A stretch of DNA of 5,399 nt from Desulfobacteraceae bacterium. Lineage in GTDB: Bacteria; Desulfobacterota; Desulfobacteria; Desulfobacterales; Desulfobacteraceae. The translations under genes and the position numbers were made by a program. The notes under the pieces are model-generated. The model was not told the origin of the DNA. It saw only the letters and a list, made by a program, of their open reading frames with translations, and made no database searches. The stretch covers positions 1 through 5,399 of the forward strand of contig PIVQ01000527.1 in assembly GCA_003354055.1 (NCBI GenBank), written 5' to 3'. Shown piece after piece: positions 5,306 through 5,399 of this stretch (positions are counted from its first letter, which is position 1; the number at the start of each line of letters is the position of its first letter).

Positions 5306-5321
5306 CCACTTGCTTAAGTGG
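5306..5321 (+). repeat. Subterminal hairpin of the insertion sequence
   Basis: CCACTT (5306-5311) and AAGTGG (5316-5321) form a 6-bp stem with a 4-base loop just inside the element's left end. It may be part of the terminal structure or a brake on incoming transcription. Confidence 0.45.
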
Positions 5322-5326
5322 AATCC

Positions 5327-5354
5327 GCGTCCTGAAAATGGTAAGAAAGGACGC
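5327..5354 (+). promoter_or_regulatory. Hairpin covering the OrfA ribosome binding site
   Basis: GCGTCCT (5327-5333) pairs with AGGACGC (5348-5354) as a perfect 7-bp stem with a 14-base loop. The second arm contains the AGGA Shine-Dalgarno and ends at the base before ATG 5355. In mRNA starting outside the element, translation of the transposase would be blocked. This is a known type of control in insertion sequences such as IS10 and IS50. Confidence 0.55.
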
Positions 5355-5399
5355 ATGAAAATGACCCGAAAAAGAAGACAGTTCTCGGACAAATTTAAG
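5355..5399 (+). CDS. IS3-type transposase OrfA, 5' end only
   Basis: Fifteen codons are visible before the window ends. The peptide MKMTRKRRQFSDKFK matches the usual start of IS3-family OrfA proteins (a basic stretch, then R-x-F/Y-[ST]-x-x-FK), which leads into a helix-turn-helix DNA-binding domain. Two starts are possible. ATG 5355 is only three bases after AGGA, whereas ATG 5361 has a normal nine-base spacing and gives MTRKRRQF; the second may be the real one. OrfA would normally be joined to OrfB (DDE integrase domain) by a -1 frameshift, which lies outside the window. Confidence 0.6.
   Translation, partial: MKMTRKRRQFSDKFK

Larger units (their letters stand above)
5283..5399 (+). mobile_element. 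Left end of an insertion sequence, probably IS3 family
   Basis: The element is called from three signs: the OrfA start of IS3 type at 5355, an end-like sequence beginning TGCGGTTAACCCCGATTTT at about 5283, and the break of the minus-strand frame at the same place. IS3-family ends usually start with TG, and many share a similar CCCC-GATTTTT core; this is from general knowledge of the family. The exact first base could be a few positions either side. The right end and any target duplication are outside the window. Confidence 0.6.

Noticed and set aside
1..5399. CRISPR array, tRNA or rRNA genes
   Set aside because: No regularly spaced short repeats and no cloverleaf or rRNA-like conserved sequence were seen on either strand.

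Overview
The window is a bacterial accessory region. Six genes or gene fragments are read on the minus strand, from right to left, and an insertion sequence starts on the plus strand at the right edge. Base composition changes from gene to gene: the phospholipase D gene is clearly GC-richer than its neighbours. Gaps between genes are about 110 to 240 bases, and most genes have their own ribosome binding site. This suggests DNA assembled from several sources rather than a native operon. The Sec signal peptide, the MAM and Ig-like surface domains and the integron cassette suggest a Gram-negative environmental bacterium, perhaps Desulfobacterota or a similar sediment lineage. That assignment is a weak inference.

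Left part (1-656): the first 20 codons of a DUF3795-type cysteine-motif protein run off the left edge. Before it in transcription order lies a 60-bp integron attC site (121-180) and then a small 96-residue unknown protein whose stop codon lies inside the attC core box. The sequence TTAGGT, 22 bases before that gene's start codon, equals the end predicted from the attC R'' box. It therefore probably marks the other cassette edge, giving a 367-bp cassette at 127-493. No attC is recognisable on the upstream side, so this may be the edge or remnant of an array.

Middle part (657-4366): a 450-residue protein with two HKD motifs closely resembles the animal PLD3/PLD4 endolysosomal nucleases but lacks their membrane anchor. 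It is preceded by an attenuator-like leader. Before it in transcription order is a 734-residue secreted protein with two tandem MAM plus Ig-like units and a C-terminal beta-sandwich-like domain. Parts of the two units are identical in DNA sequence.

Right part (4367-5399): a GC-rich intergenic block of unclear origin is followed by a gene for a 100-residue two-helix membrane protein with a candidate promoter. Then come a terminator-like hairpin and the last 61 codons of a gene cut off by an insertion element. That element is probably IS3 family: it shows its left end, two subterminal hairpins (one covering the ribosome binding site) and the first 15 codons of the transposase OrfA.

Nothing shows that these genes act as one pathway. 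The strongest leads are the bacterial PLD3/PLD4 homologue and the one-sided integron cassette.
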